From: JBBECJ01 sp963763325
GTDB lineage: Bacteria; Chloroflexota; Chloroflexia; Thermomicrobiales; CFX8
Reading direction: 5' to 3'
Length of the DNA: 64,000 nt
Assembly (NCBI GenBank): GCA_963763325.1
Contig: CAVXOL010000024.1
Location: forward strand, 124,001 to 188,000
The notes beneath the pieces were generated by a model. That model saw only the letters and a program-made list of their open reading frames with translations, searched no databases and was not told the DNA's origin. Positions 63,378-64,000 of the stretch are shown here, piece after piece; positions within the stretch are counted from its first letter, which is position 1; every line of letters begins with the position of its first letter. The position numbers and the translations under genes were made by a program.

Positions 63378-64000
63378 GTGCCGAGTGTCCGCGAACGATT
63401 AGAAGAGCGTGAACATGCCTGGCTCGCCCCTGCGGCAATGCTATCGGCTAATGCGACGCGCCAGACCGGTGAAGTCCGGTGTGACCTTCGAACCGATTTC
63501 CAACGCGATCGCGACCGGATTCTGCACTGCAAAGCGTTCCGAAGGCTCAAGTACAAGACTCAGGTATTTCTCTCGCCTGCTGCCGATCACATGCGAACCC
63601 GCCTGACTCATACGCTGGAGGTCACCCAGATTGCACGAACGATCGCCCGCGCGCTTGACCTGAACGAGGACCTGACGGAGGCGATCGGCCTCGGTCACGA
63701 TCTCGGCCATACACCATTCGGCCACGCCGGAGAACGCGCGCTGGCAGCCGTCTTCCCAGGATTTCGCCACAACGAGCAAAGCCTGCGCGTCGTCGACCGA
63801 CTTGAACGTGACGGACGCGGACTGAACCTGACAGACCAGACTCGCGATGGCATCCTGCGCCACTCAAAGCCGGTCGAAACGATCGCTGGCGACGTCGCCG
63901 GCATCCCTGCGACAGCCGAGGCCCAGGTCGTCAAGATCGCCGATGGCATCGCCTATATCAACCACGACCTCGACGACGCCATTCGCGGAGAAATGTTGCG
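63378..64000 (+). CDS. dgt: dGTPase-like deoxynucleoside triphosphate triphosphohydrolase, 3' end outside window
   Basis: GTG 63378 with an AAGGGTGG site upstream opens a frame that runs to the window edge (about 207 codons). VRCDLRTDFQRDRDRILHCK, AFRRLKYKTQVFL, HTLEVTQIARTIARAL and the HD motif GLGHDLGHTPFGHAGERAL match the Dgt family, which cleaves dNTPs to the nucleoside and triphosphate. In many bacteria dgt lies just upstream of dnaG or rpoD; that side is outside the window. Confidence 0.93.
   Translation, partial: MPSVRERLEEREHAWLAPAAMLSANATRQTGEVRCDLRTDFQRDRDRILHCKAFRRLKYKTQVFLSPAADHMRTRLTHTLEVTQIARTIARALDLNEDLTEAIGLGHDLGHTPFGHAGERALAAVFPGFRHNEQSLRVVDRLERDGRGLNLTDQTRDGILRHSKPVETIAGDVAGIPATAEAQVVKIADGIAYINHDLDDAIRGEML

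Overview
The window is GC-rich bacterial chromosome packed with housekeeping genes. A Chloroflexota bacterium, possibly Thermomicrobia-like, is the best guess. This rests on recalled family resemblance: a split glycine dehydrogenase (GcvPA), a small-type PurL with separate PurQ and PurS, SOS operators of the GAAC-N4-GTTC type and a cyanophycin-synthetase-like stand-alone Mur ligase. No 16S gene is present to settle it.

Layout. 0-11.4 kb (minus strand): der, then glycine cleavage genes gcvT-gcvH-gcvPA, behind a purine operon purB-purC-purS-purQ-purL-purF. 12.0-17.2 kb (plus): glmS, tatD, rdgB, a Mur-ligase-like gene and a PHP phosphoesterase, tightly packed. 17.3-21.4 kb (minus): dnaE and an XRE regulator. 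21.7-25.0 kb (plus): one-carbon genes, cyclodeaminase-folD-fhs. 25.0-30.5 kb is an accessory stretch: a broken rtcB, degraded DNA, a secreted beta-rich protein, a berberine-bridge-type oxidoreductase facing a multidomain HTH regulator, and a small element with inverted-repeat ends.

30.7-40 kb: tRNA-Gln, recF and dnaN diverge from a probable SOS-controlled single-strand-annealing gene with a small partner; then an aminotransferase, a histidine phosphatase, a cyclophilin lipoprotein, an HD protein, queA and ruvB. 39.9-45.0 kb: Trm112-like protein, three glycosyltransferases, an unknown protein, a TPR protein and a glutaredoxin-like protein. 45.1-45.9 kb is an RNA island: tRNA-Leu, RNase P RNA, tRNA-His, tRNA-Arg. 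46-54 kb: cinA, a GT2 glycosyltransferase, ybeY, a 7TM-HD phosphodiesterase, yqeY, a HIT protein, mutM and threonine synthase. 54.1-64 kb: tRNA-Gly, tRNA-Ala, ftsH, hpt, tilS, tRNA-Met, pcrA, ppdK and the start of a dGTPase gene.

Data quality matters here. Many conserved single-copy genes (purL, purQ, folD, recF, dnaN, ruvB, tilS, ppdK) are split by frameshifts. All but one of the breaks have the phase of a single extra base, while the protein sequence on both sides stays well conserved. This looks like insertion-type sequencing error rather than gene decay, so apparent fusions such as ruvB-queA and cyclodeaminase-FolD need caution.

The most interesting biology: (1) two GAACACCTGTTC operators bracketing a strong promoter in front of a Rad52/Erf-like annealing gene, with dnaN-recF on the other side; (2) an HTH protein whose hydrolase and cyclase domains both appear to have lost catalytic residues; (3) an orphan Mur-ligase half linked to a PHP enzyme.
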